From the NCBI GenBank assembly GCA_031289165.1, contig JAITPZ010000292.1, positions 1 through 9,859 of the forward strand: a stretch of DNA of 9,859 nt, written 5' to 3'. The notes beneath the pieces were generated by a model. It made no database searches. It had not been told where the DNA came from and was given only the letters and a program-made list of their open reading frames with translations. The translations under genes and the position numbers were made by a program. Shown here piece after piece: positions 1 to 6,849 of the stretch (its first letter is position 1; every line of letters starts with the position of its first letter). The stretch comes from Synergistaceae bacterium (lineage in GTDB: Bacteria; Synergistota; Synergistia; Synergistales; Aminobacteriaceae).

Positions 1-279
1 AATCGGGACATCATCCTGAAGGTGCTGCTGCCGGAAGCGCTTCCGAGCCTTGTCCGAAGTTTCACCATCGCTATCATCGCGATCATCTCCACGACGGCGC
101 TGGCGGGGACGCTGGGGGCCGGCGGGCTGGGGGACGTGGCGGTGCGCTTCGGATACGCCCGGTTCAAGACGGACATCCTTCTCGCGGCGGTTCTCGTCAT
201 GATCGTCATCGTTCAGGCGGTGCAGTTCGCGGGCAACAGTCTGTCGAAGTTCATTCTGAAAAAAAGACATCTTGTATAG
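1..279 (+). CDS. metI: MetI, methionine ABC transporter permease (3' end only)
   Basis: This is the C-terminal 92 residues of the inner-membrane permease of a MetNIQ-type importer; the 5' end lies outside the window and the frame is open from base 1. The piece starts just before the ATPase-contacting loop (VLLPEALPSLVRSFT). It continues with the MetI-typical stretch TALAGTLGAGGLGDVAVRFGY and one last hydrophobic helix (about ILLAAVLVMIVIVQAVQF), ending in a basic tail (KKRHLV). These features match MetI closely and fit the MetQ-like gene 13 bases downstream, whose ribosome-binding site overlaps this stop codon. MetI forms a homodimer that moves D/L-methionine or related compounds using the MetN ATPase, whose gene probably lies upstream out of view. 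The substrate may have drifted in this sulfur-related context. Confidence 0.93.
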   Translation, partial: NRDIILKVLLPEALPSLVRSFTIAIIAIISTTALAGTLGAGGLGDVAVRFGYARFKTDILLAAVLVMIVIVQAVQFAGNSLSKFILKKRHLV

Positions 280-283
280 GAGG
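278..283 (+). promoter_or_regulatory. Ribosome-binding site of metQ
   Basis: AGGAGG overlaps the metI stop codon and sits 9 bases before the ATG at 293. It decides the metQ start in favour of that ATG over the in-frame TTG at 272, which lies upstream of this site. Confidence 0.8.
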
Positions 284-292
284 AATTTTATT

Positions 293-1102
293 ATGAACAG
301 GCGCATGGTAAAGGTCGTCATCGCGGCGTTTTTGGCGTTGGCAGTTTTTGGAGGAGGCGCCTTCGCGGCGGAAAGGACGACGTTGAAGATCATGGCGTCG
401 GCAGTACCCCACGCGGAGCTGCTGGAGTTCGTGAAGCCGAAGCTCGCCGCCCAGGGGATAGATATCGAGGTCAGCGTCATCGAGGAAGGCGCGGGCAGCA
501 GGCTTTACAACGAGCAGACCCACAACGGAGAGTTCGACGTCAACTTCGCGCAGCACGTGCCCTACCTCAATTCGGTGAAAACGGAGCAGGGCTATGACCT
601 CGCCCCGGCGGGCGGCATCCACGTAGAGCCGATAGGGTTCTACTCGGCCCGGCACAGAACGAAGGCGGCGATACCCGACAACGCCAAAATAGCGGTCCCC
701 AACAACGCGACGAACGAGTACCGCGCGCTTCGCATCCTCGAGGAGAACGGATTCATCAAACTCAAGCCCGAGATTCAAAATTACTCCGCCACGAAGGAGG
801 ACATCGCCGAGTACGTCAAGCCGGTGGAAATCATCGAGCTCGACGCGGGGATCATCGTTCGCAACGCGGAGGACCTCGACGGTTACATCACCAACACGAA
901 CCGAATCCTCGAGGCGGGCATCGACCCGACCACGGCCCTCTTCCGGGAGGGAAAGGACTCGCCCTACGCGAACGTCCTCGTCACGAAAACCGCGCGCGTG
1001 AACGACCCGGCCGTGGTTGCGCTCAAAAACGCCCTGACGACGGAGGACGTGCGCAGGTTCATAGAGGAAAAATACAAAGGCGCGGTCGTCCCGGCGTTTT
1101 AA
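293..1102 (+). CDS. metQ: MetQ/NlpA-family methionine-type substrate-binding protein
   Basis: This 269-residue protein is the extracytoplasmic binding component for the MetI permease encoded just upstream. Family marks include LKIMASAVPHAELLEFVKP after the signal sequence, FAQHVPYL (a ligand-cage motif), VPNNATNEYRALRIL, and the C-terminal DSPYANVLV and YKGAVVPAF. Length is normal for MetQ. The N-terminus (MNRRMVKVV, then a hydrophobic run ending GGAFA-AE) is a signal-peptidase I type signal with predicted cleavage near residue 25. There is no lipobox Cys, indeed no Cys in the whole protein, whereas most MetQ proteins are lipoproteins; it is therefore probably soluble in the periplasm. The ATG at 305 is an alternative start with worse spacing. 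The next gene starts 6 bases after the stop, so the methionine-type importer and the nitrogenase-like genes are probably co-transcribed. The true ligand (methionine or another thioether) cannot be read from the sequence. Confidence 0.93.
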   Translation: MNRRMVKVVIAAFLALAVFGGGAFAAERTTLKIMASAVPHAELLEFVKPKLAAQGIDIEVSVIEEGAGSRLYNEQTHNGEFDVNFAQHVPYLNSVKTEQGYDLAPAGGIHVEPIGFYSARHRTKAAIPDNAKIAVPNNATNEYRALRILEENGFIKLKPEIQNYSATKEDIAEYVKPVEIIELDAGIIVRNAEDLDGYITNTNRILEAGIDPTTALFREGKDSPYANVLVTKTARVNDPAVVALKNALTTEDVRRFIEEKYKGAVVPAF

Positions 1103-1108
1103 ACGCAA

Positions 1109-1522
1109 ATGTGCAGATGTTCAGAAAATTGTCCTGAGCTTCCAACCCTCTTCAGGCGGGTCGCGTTTGCCTCCAGCGACGGCAGTTTCATCGATTATCA
1201 CTTCGGACGCGCGACCACCTTTTTTATCTACGACGTGGGATTCACGGCCCCGGATGGTCAGCCCGTTCCCTCCGCGCTGATTGAGAAGCGTCGCTGCTAC
1301 AGGATACCCGGTCAGGGCGGAGTCGAACAGAGCGTTGCGCACCATCGCGAGGAACTGGAAAGGATCGCTGAACTTTTGAAGGACTGTGACGCGATTTTCG
1401 TGGTGAGGATAGGCCCGGCTCCGGCGGATTTTCTCATCGACAGAGGCTTTCGGGTCTTTCAGATGGAGGCTCGGATCGATCGGGTTCTGGAGGAGATTAT
1501 GAAGGAAAACAGTACTCGTTGA
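1109..1522 (+). CDS. NifX/NafY-family dinitrogenase-cofactor-binding-like protein (first copy)
   Basis: This 137-residue protein resembles the dinitrogenase Fe-Mo cofactor biosynthesis family (NifX, NafY and the C-terminal domain of many NifB proteins), whose members bind and carry NifB-co or FeMo-co. The domain starts near residue 16 (RRVAFASSDG) and has the family's HFGRAT segment (YHFGRATTFFIYDV), then DCDAIFVVRIG, where the related 2543-2911 protein has CRFVVVSRIG. Before the domain is a short Cys-rich leader, MCRCSENC, with Cys at 2, 4 and 8, unusual for the family and possibly metal-binding. No clear Shine-Dalgarno precedes the ATG; with metQ ending 6 bases earlier, translation is probably coupled. 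It and the 2543 gene bracket the NifB-like gene, whose product lacks a fused NifX domain, so these are likely its cofactor carriers. Family assignment is good; the exact role is inferred. Confidence 0.82.
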   Translation: MCRCSENCPELPTLFRRVAFASSDGSFIDYHFGRATTFFIYDVGFTAPDGQPVPSALIEKRRCYRIPGQGGVEQSVAHHREELERIAELLKDCDAIFVVRIGPAPADFLIDRGFRVFQMEARIDRVLEEIMKENSTR

Positions 1523-1546
1523 AATCAGGGGTTTCAGGTGGGTCAG

Positions 1547-1571
1547 AGGGCCCCAGGGGCGAACGGGCCCT
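1547..1571 (+). other. Perfect 7-bp inverted repeat in the nifX-nifB gap
   Basis: AGGGCCC at 1547-1553 and its exact complement GGGCCCT at 1565-1571 are separated by 11 bases. A smaller GCCC-TCAT-GGGC hairpin (1572-1583) follows directly and ends just before the NifB-like start. No T-run follows, so this is not a classical terminator. It could be an mRNA structure that tunes NifB translation or a processing site. It fills most of the 65-base gap between the two genes. No function is demonstrated. Confidence 0.4.
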
Positions 1572-1587
1572 GCCCTCATGGGCTTGA

Positions 1588-2550
1588 ATGTTTGACGAAA
1601 GTGAGCAGGCTATGGCAGTTACGGCATTGGTAAAGGCAATAGTGACGAAATCCGCGTCGGAATTCGGGGAATTGGGGCTGAAATCCCAAATGGAATCCGG
1701 CCTGAAGATCAGTCAGCTTCATCCCTGCTTCGGGGAGGCGGCCCACAATAAGTTCGGCAGGCTCCATCTTCCGGTTTCACCGGCGTGCAACATACAGTGC
1801 CGATTTTGTAACCGCGCGTTCAACAGAGAGGAGGTTCGCCCCGGCGTGACGGCGGGGATATTGCCCCCCGAGAGGGCGGTGGAGACAGTGAAGAAGGCGT
1901 TGGAACTCTGTCCGGACATCACGGTTGTGGGGATAGCGGGCCCGGGGGACACTCTGGCGACGGATTCCGCGATCAGGGCGTTTCGGGCTGTTCACGCGGC
2001 GTATCCGAACCTGATCAAGTGCCTGAGCACGAACGGCCTGATGCTTCCCGACAGAGCGGAGGAGCTGATCGAGGCGGGGGTGAGGACCGTCACGGTGACG
2101 GTGAACGCCGTGGACCCCGACGTCCTGGAGAAGGTGGTGTCTCACGTCATCTTCGAAGGCAGGTTCCTGAACGGTTCGAAAATGAGGGTTCTGACGAAAA
2201 GGCAGCTCGAGGGGATTCGGAAAGTGAGCCGGCTCGGAGCGGTGGTCAGGGTAAACACCGTGCTGATCCCCGGAATCAACGACGAGCATATCGAGGACAT
2301 CGCCAGGGCCGTGAGCGCCGTCGGCGCCCACATCTATAACATCATCCCGCTGATCCCGCAGCACGAGTTCGCCCACGTCGAGCCCCCCGACTGCGACATG
2401 CTGCAGAGGGCGAAGGCGGCCGGAGCCAAATATATGGAGGTGTTTCATCACTGCAAACACTGCCGGGCGGACGCCTGCGGGATACCGGGCATCAGCGACT
2501 TCTCGGAGAAGCTCTACGGCGGGACGATGGAGACCTTTTCTCATGGCTGA
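1588..2550 (+). CDS. nifB: NifB-like radical SAM cofactor-maturation protein (no NifX domain)
   Basis: NifB uses S-adenosylmethionine to fuse two [4Fe-4S] units into the carbide-containing 8Fe core (NifB-co), the precursor of nitrogenase-type cofactors. This 320-residue protein has the HPCF motif (Cys47), the radical SAM motif CNIQCRFC (Cys67, 71, 74), RPGV, VVGIAGPGD, KCLSTNGL (Cys145), VTVTVNAVDP, QLEGI, VLIPGIND and the C-terminal HCKHCRADACG (Cys289, 292, 297). All are NifB hallmarks. It ends soon after the last motif, so it is the short form lacking a fused NifX domain; separate NifX-like genes flank it. One departure: canonical NifB reads CNRKYDC.NESRPGV after the radical SAM cysteines, and here the segment is CNRAFNREEVRPGV, one residue shorter and without that Cys. 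The start is uncertain: ATG at 1588 is used, and ATG at 1612 is equally plausible, both with weak ribosome sites. Confidence 0.9.
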   Translation: MFDESEQAMAVTALVKAIVTKSASEFGELGLKSQMESGLKISQLHPCFGEAAHNKFGRLHLPVSPACNIQCRFCNRAFNREEVRPGVTAGILPPERAVETVKKALELCPDITVVGIAGPGDTLATDSAIRAFRAVHAAYPNLIKCLSTNGLMLPDRAEELIEAGVRTVTVTVNAVDPDVLEKVVSHVIFEGRFLNGSKMRVLTKRQLEGIRKVSRLGAVVRVNTVLIPGINDEHIEDIARAVSAVGAHIYNIIPLIPQHEFAHVEPPDCDMLQRAKAAGAKYMEVFHHCKHCRADACGIPGISDFSEKLYGGTMETFSHG

Positions 2551-2911
2551 GTACAGGGTGGCGATCGGCAGCACGGATCGGGAGAACGTCGATCTGCACT
2601 TCGGGAAGTGCGACGCCTTCACCATAGCGGAGATCGACGACGCGAACAAAAGTTACCGCATCGGGGAGCGGAGAGTCGTGCCCGCCCTTTGTTCCTCCTG
2701 CGGAATGGAGGACGAGACGAGCGGCACGATGGACACGGTGATCGAGGCGCTTTCGGACTGCCGTTTCGTCGTCGTCAGCCGGATAGGGAGGTGGCCGTTC
2801 GCGATGCTGTACGCGAAGGGGATCGAGGGAATCGAGTTTTACGGTCCGATCAGCGACGCGCTGGAGCGTTTGTGTACTCGGACCGGGTCCGAACGGGGCC
2901 CGGTTTTATAA
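2543..2911 (+). CDS. NifX/NafY-family dinitrogenase-cofactor-binding-like protein (second copy)
   Basis: This 122-residue protein of the NifX/NafY family is a distant paralogue of the 1109-1522 product. It opens YRVAIGSTD, has LHFGKCDAFTIAEID (the HFG segment), then a C-x2-C motif (CSSCG, near residue 51) that the first copy lacks, and CRFVVVSRIG, which parallels DCDAIFVVRIG there. Its ATG overlaps the NifB stop by 8 bases and a GGAGA site lies 9 bases upstream, so it is translationally coupled to NifB. That linkage supports a role as carrier or insertase for the cluster NifB makes. The CxxC pair might help hold a metal cluster, but this is inference. A longer frame through this region, open from 2608, belongs to the downstream NifH-like gene and is not the real product here. 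Confidence 0.83.
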   Translation: MAEYRVAIGSTDRENVDLHFGKCDAFTIAEIDDANKSYRIGERRVVPALCSSCGMEDETSGTMDTVIEALSDCRFVVVSRIGRWPFAMLYAKGIEGIEFYGPISDALERLCTRTGSERGPVL

Positions 2912-2926
2912 CAACAACAGGACAGC

Positions 2927-2939
2927 AGGGGGAGAAGGG
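2927..2939 (+). promoter_or_regulatory. Ribosome-binding site of the NifH-like gene
   Basis: A purine block (AGGGGGAGAAGGG) ends 7 bases before the ATG at 2947. The NifH frame is open back to 2608, but this site and the family's usual N-terminus (charged residues, then IAIYGKGGIGKS) fix the start at 2947. Confidence 0.75.
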
Positions 2940-2946
2940 TTGCATC

Positions 2947-3822
2947 ATGGCGAAAAAGATAAAACAGATAGCCATCTACGGGAAAGGCGGAATCGGCAAA
3001 TCGACGACAACCTCCAACATCAGCGCGGCGCTTTCGACGTTCGGGTTCAGGGTGATGCAGTTCGGCTGCGACCCCAAGAGCGACTCGACCAACACGCTGC
3101 GGGGCGGAACCTACATTCCGACCGTTCTGGACACGCTCCGGGACAGAAGCAACAGGGTCAGGGCCCAGGACGTGGTGTTCGAGGGCTTCAACGGCATCTA
3201 CTGCGTGGAGGCCGGGGGGCCGTCTCCGGGGGTGGGCTGCGCCGGAAGGGGCATCACGACGTCGGTGCAGCTTTTCAAACAACAGCACGTTTTCGAGGAA
3301 CTGGAACTCGACTACGTGATCTTCGACGTTCTTGGCGACGTCGTCTGCGGTGGATTTGCGGTTCCCATTCGGGAGGGCATCGCCGAGCACGTATTTACGG
3401 TCTCCTCTGCCGATTTCATGGCGATCTACGCGGCCAACAACCTCTTCACCGGGATAAAAAAATACTCGAACGCCGGCGGCGCGCTTCTGGGCGGGATCAT
3501 CGCGAACTCGATCAACCAGGACTACTCGAGGACCATCATCGACGACTTCGCTGCAGAGACGCACACGAAGGTCGTGGAGTACATCCCGCGGTCGGTCACC
3601 GTGACCCAGAGCGAACTCGCGGGCAAGACGACGATCGAGGCCGCCCCCGACTCGAAGCAGGCGCAGGTGTACATCGAACTGGCGAAAAAAATAGCGGCCC
3701 ATGAGGTTTCCGGGATTCCGCAGCCCCTGGCCGTGACGGAGCTGCGCGGGTGGGCCGCGAAGTGGGCGGACCGCCTTCTGGAGATCGAGACCGGGGTGGT
3801 CAGCGAAAAAGCCGCGATATAA
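2947..3822 (+). CDS. NifH-like nitrogenase reductase (ATP-dependent Fe protein)
   Basis: This 291-residue protein is a homodimeric Fe protein that passes low-potential electrons, with ATP hydrolysis, to a nitrogenase-type component 1. All key elements are present: P-loop GKGGIGKST (residues 12-20), switch I CDPKSDST (41-48), the first cluster Cys98 in GVGCAGRG, and switch II DVLGDVVCGGF with the second cluster Cys134. Arg101 matches the residue that DraT ADP-ribosylates in some nitrogenases. Length is within the NifH range, with a C-terminal tail to about residue 291. It resembles NifH more than the light-independent chlorophyll reductases, but similarity alone cannot separate nitrogen fixation from other nitrogenase-like reactions. 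Its probable partner (8761 onward) lacks key nitrogenase active-site residues, so I leave the symbol blank. It sits 35 bases after the second NifX-like gene, consistent with one operon. Confidence 0.95.
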   Translation: MAKKIKQIAIYGKGGIGKSTTTSNISAALSTFGFRVMQFGCDPKSDSTNTLRGGTYIPTVLDTLRDRSNRVRAQDVVFEGFNGIYCVEAGGPSPGVGCAGRGITTSVQLFKQQHVFEELELDYVIFDVLGDVVCGGFAVPIREGIAEHVFTVSSADFMAIYAANNLFTGIKKYSNAGGALLGGIIANSINQDYSRTIIDDFAAETHTKVVEYIPRSVTVTQSELAGKTTIEAAPDSKQAQVYIELAKKIAAHEVSGIPQPLAVTELRGWAAKWADRLLEIETGVVSEKAAI

Positions 3823-3902
3823 GCGGCGTGTAAGGAAACTACGACTATTTTGACTTCAGGCCTCTGGCTTTAATTTCTTCAATTTCGAAAGGATGATATG
3901 TG

Positions 3903-4907
3903 ATGAAGAAGGTATTGTGGATTGCGTCGATCAGCGTGTTCCTGTTGGGTATGGGCGTTGCCGGCGCTGCGGAGTTCAAACTGGGGAGCATCGAGATTCA
4001 GGCCCGCTCCGGTTCTGCCTGCGGAGGCCCGGCGTATATTGCCCTCGAAAAGGGATTTTTCGCGGAGGAGGGGCTCGACGTCACGCTGGTGGCGGGGAAT
4101 TTCGAGACGCAGAAGGCCGGGCTCGCCAGCGGAAAATTCTACGTCGCCAATGGGGATTTCAACTTCTTCCCGTCCATCGTGGAGGGGCTCGATCTCAAAA
4201 TCATCGCGGGCCTTCACGAGGGTTGCATCAAGCTGATCGTTCCGCCGGACTCTCCCATTAAGAGTTCGAAAGACCTGAAAGGCAAGGCGATCGGCGTCGA
4301 CCAGATCGGCGGCACTCCCTTTTTCGTGGCGAGCCTGGTGCTCGCCGAGGCGGGGTTCGACCCCAATAAGGACGTGAAGTGGAAGCCCTTCCCTCTCGAC
4401 CAGCTTTCCGTCGCAGTGAACAAGGGTGAAATCGACGCCTACGCGGCGTGGGATCCCTTCGGTTCCCTGGCGGTCAGAGACCTGAAGTACAGAGTCATCT
4501 CCGACATTGCCGTGGATCCGCTCTTCGCCGGGAGGTTCTGCTGCTTCCTCTACGCCTCGAACAAAAAGATAAAGGAGGAACCGGAGAAGGTCGAGGCGAT
4601 TCTCCGCGCCTACAACAAAGCGATCGAGTGGATAGGCAACAATCCGGAAGAGGCGGCGAAAATCGAAATAGATAAAGGTTACGTGAAAACGACCGATTAC
4701 GCCCTGCTGACCCAGCTTCTGACGGAATATAAATATCATGGAACCCAGCAACTGCACGGAACGGGACAGCCCAGCGACCCGAAGGCCGACGCCCTGTACT
4801 TCGCCAGCCGCCTGCAGAAGGCGGGCTTCTTCCAGGGTAAGAACCTCGACGTGGAGAAATGGGTGGACGGCGTGTACTACGACGTTCTCGGAACAACGAA
4901 AAAGTAA
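3903..4907 (+). CDS. SsuA/TauA/NMT1-like ABC transporter substrate-binding protein
   Basis: This 334-residue periplasmic binding protein belongs to the nitrate/sulfonate/taurine (SsuA, TauA, NMT1/THI5-like) superfamily. A signal peptide (MKKVLWIASISVFLLGMGVAGA) with likely cleavage at GA-AE and no lipobox Cys is followed by GGPAYIALEKGFFAEEGLDV, the standard first lobe of the family. DLKGKAIGVDQIGGTPF and IDAYAAWDPFG follow; the latter resembles the AxxxWxP segment of sulfonate and taurine binders. The ATG at 3903 follows GAAAGGA by 9 bases; an in-frame GTG at 3900 is an alternative. The stop overlaps the next gene's ATG. Genes for two permeases and an ATPase follow directly, giving a full importer inside the nitrogenase-like cluster. 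The substrate is not readable, but a small organosulfur molecule fits the neighbours. The 80-base gap upstream has only weak promoter-like sequence. Confidence 0.88.
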   Translation: MKKVLWIASISVFLLGMGVAGAAEFKLGSIEIQARSGSACGGPAYIALEKGFFAEEGLDVTLVAGNFETQKAGLASGKFYVANGDFNFFPSIVEGLDLKIIAGLHEGCIKLIVPPDSPIKSSKDLKGKAIGVDQIGGTPFFVASLVLAEAGFDPNKDVKWKPFPLDQLSVAVNKGEIDAYAAWDPFGSLAVRDLKYRVISDIAVDPLFAGRFCCFLYASNKKIKEEPEKVEAILRAYNKAIEWIGNNPEEAAKIEIDKGYVKTTDYALLTQLLTEYKYHGTQQLHGTGQPSDPKADALYFASRLQKAGFFQGKNLDVEKWVDGVYYDVLGTTKK

Positions 4908-5866
4908 TGAAAGATCGGGTCTGGCCGGCGCTGGCCGTCCTTTCATTCGCGCTGGCGCTTGTCGGAAACGTTTCCATTTCGTCCGTTCGCAGTCTCAATG
5001 AAACACCCTACCGGGTGCTTGTCGGTATTGTCATCCTTTATATGACCGGCAGATGCGTTCTGTCCTTTTTCAGCGAAAGGATCGGGGCGGCGGTTCGTTT
5101 CAGGGCCCGATTTCTGGCGGCGCTGGGTGCGGCGCTTTTTATCTGGGACATCCTGTCGACGAAGACCGGAATTTTTCCGCTGCCCTTCTTTCCGGGGCCC
5201 GTTCAGATCGTCGAGATCGCCTTCGTCGATCGGAGAGAACTGTTTCGAAGCACCCTGTACTCGCTGCGCCTTTTCACTTACGGCTTCGTCTTGGGGACGA
5301 TACTCGGCGTGGGCACGGGCATTCTCATCGGCTGGTACAGGCAGTGGCGCTACTGGCTGTTTCCGGTGCTTCGGGTCTGCGGCATCATCCCGGCGGTGGC
5401 GTGGATCCCCTTCGGGATGGCCGTTTTCCCGTCGAGCTTCATGACCGGCGTATTCATGATCGCGATATGCTCCTGGTTTCCCGTGGCTCTGACCACGGCG
5501 AACGGCATCGCCTCGATCCACCGGTCTTACTTCGAGGCCGCGCGCACCCTCGGGGCGAACGACAGGTTCATTCTCCGCCATGTGGCGATACCCGGAACGG
5601 TTCCCTCCATATTCACGGGAATATCGGCCGCGACGGGGCTTTCCTTCTGCACGCTCATCGTTTCCGAAATGGTGGGCGCGGAGGCGGGGCTCGGGTGGTA
5701 CATCAACTGGGCTAAGGGCTGGTCGGTGTACTCAAAGGTTTACGCCGCCATTATCGTGATGGCGCTGCTCTTTTCGGCGGTGCTCGCCCTGCTGGGCCTC
5801 GTCCGCTCCGTATTGCTCGTCTGGCAGAGCGGCCTCACGAACGAAGAGGGGAGCGCGTCGATATGA
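4907..5866 (+). CDS. SsuC/TauC-like ABC transporter permease (first of pair)
   Basis: This 319-residue inner-membrane protein belongs to the binding-protein-dependent permease family (SsuC/TauC/NrtB type). The ATPase-docking EAA loop is at about residues 210-230 (EAARTLGANDRFILRHVAIPG). Other family marks are FPGPVQIV (near 95), CGIIPAVAWIPFGMAVFP, WFPVALTTANGI and VSEMVGAEAGLGWYI. SsuC-type permeases are usually about 250-275 residues. This one carries about 60 extra N-terminal residues with two more hydrophobic segments (about 5-22 and 35-54) and a shared VLSFFSE motif. The ATG at 4907 shares its A with the TAA of the binding-protein gene (TAATG), so translation is coupled; an ATG at 4859 has no well-placed ribosome site. 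It probably pairs with the 5863 product as a heterodimer. Confidence 0.9.
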   Translation: MKDRVWPALAVLSFALALVGNVSISSVRSLNETPYRVLVGIVILYMTGRCVLSFFSERIGAAVRFRARFLAALGAALFIWDILSTKTGIFPLPFFPGPVQIVEIAFVDRRELFRSTLYSLRLFTYGFVLGTILGVGTGILIGWYRQWRYWLFPVLRVCGIIPAVAWIPFGMAVFPSSFMTGVFMIAICSWFPVALTTANGIASIHRSYFEAARTLGANDRFILRHVAIPGTVPSIFTGISAATGLSFCTLIVSEMVGAEAGLGWYINWAKGWSVYSKVYAAIIVMALLFSAVLALLGLVRSVLLVWQSGLTNEEGSASI

Positions 5867-6849
5867 ACGGAAAAGTCGATCGAATGGGGACGACCGAAAA
5901 ATACTGGAAACCCCGCTCCCGGACCTGGCAGCTACTCGCGGTGTTTTCGTACGTCGCGGCGCTGGTTCTCAACGTCCTGATCCGTCCCGCCATCGAGGTC
6001 GACGAGGTTCCCTTTCGGGTGCTTCTCGCGGCGCTGGCGGCGTACGCGGGGGGGAGATATCTGCTCTCGTTTTTCAGCGAAAAAATCGCCGTCGAGTACA
6101 ATCACGGTTCTCAGTTTCGTTTCGCGGTCGGGATGCTGCTGGCGGTGTGGGACGTTCTCTCGTCCAAGACGGGAGTGCTGCCTCTGCCCTTCTTTCCGGG
6201 CCCGGCTCAGATCATGGAGGTGATGTTTCTGGAGTGGCGCGTCCACCTCGTGAACACCCTCTACTCCCTGCGCCTCTTTGCGGCGGGATTTGTAGCCGGC
6301 TCTCTCTGCGGCGTGGCGAGCGGCGTCATGATCGGGTGGTCCGATCGCTGGAACTACTGGCTCTTTCCTATCATGAAGGTGGTGGGGGTCATTCCTGCCA
6401 TCGCCCTCGTCCCGATCGTGCTGATTATTATGCCCGATACGTTCTCCACGGCGGTGGCCCTGGTCGCCATCAGCGCCTGGTTCCCCGTGGCCTTCACCAC
6501 AGCGAGGGGGATCCGGGCCATCAACAGGTCTTACTTCGAGGCCGCCCGCACCCTGGGCGCCGGCAGGGGATACATGCTCCGTAAAATCGCCATTCCCGGC
6601 TCAGTGCCCTCCATCTTTACCGGCATATCGACCGCGACCGGCATAGCATTCAGCACCCTGGTGGTTTCAGAGATGATTGGGGCCAGGGGTGGCCTCGGGT
6701 ACTACATCAACATCGCGATGGGCTGGATGAACTACGCCAGCGTCTACGCCGCCATCGTGATCATGGCGATCTCCTTCACCCTCGTGCTGACCGTGATCAA
6801 CGCCATAAGAAACCGACTGCTCATCTGGCAGAGGGGGCTGGTGAAATGA
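5863..6849 (+). CDS. SsuC/TauC-like ABC transporter permease (second of pair)
   Basis: This 328-residue permease is a clear paralogue of its upstream neighbour along its whole length. Compare WDVLSSKTGVLPLPFFPGPA with WDILSTKTGIFPLPFFPGPV, YSLRLF in both, and the EAA loop EAARTLGAGRGYMLRKIAIPG (about 226-246). The same extra N-terminal hydrophobic domain is present, including LLSFFSEK near residue 67, so the extension predates the duplication. Its start overlaps the previous stop as ATGA, with GAGGGGAG 9 bases upstream. Keeping two diverged copies side by side suggests a heterodimeric channel, rather than the homodimer typical of SsuC. The gene ends in an ATGA overlap with the ATPase gene. 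Confidence 0.9.
   Translation: MNGKVDRMGTTEKYWKPRSRTWQLLAVFSYVAALVLNVLIRPAIEVDEVPFRVLLAALAAYAGGRYLLSFFSEKIAVEYNHGSQFRFAVGMLLAVWDVLSSKTGVLPLPFFPGPAQIMEVMFLEWRVHLVNTLYSLRLFAAGFVAGSLCGVASGVMIGWSDRWNYWLFPIMKVVGVIPAIALVPIVLIIMPDTFSTAVALVAISAWFPVAFTTARGIRAINRSYFEAARTLGAGRGYMLRKIAIPGSVPSIFTGISTATGIAFSTLVVSEMIGARGGLGYYINIAMGWMNYASVYAAIVIMAISFTLVLTVINAIRNRLLIWQRGLVK

Noticed and set aside
2608..2946. N-terminal extension of the NifH-like frame back to 2608
   Set aside because: The extension overlaps the well-supported NifX-like gene in another frame, is Arg-rich low-information sequence, and a strong ribosome site precedes the ATG at 2947.
2947..3822. NifH as evidence of nitrogen fixation
   Set aside because: NifH-type reductases also serve Mar, NflHD and CfbCD systems. 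The likely partner lacks the Gln and His of the N2-reducing pocket and no other nitrogen-fixation genes are visible.
3850..3876. TTGACT with a TAATTT about 15 bases later, ahead of the SsuA-like gene, as a promoter
   Set aside because: The spacing is short and the -10 match is poor. The 80-base gap is AT-richer than its surroundings, but this does not support a promoter call.
3858..3880. AGGCC-TCT-GGCTT followed by a T-rich stretch as a terminator after the NifH-like gene
   Set aside because: The stem is only about five pairs including a G-U, and the T-run is interrupted; too weak to call.
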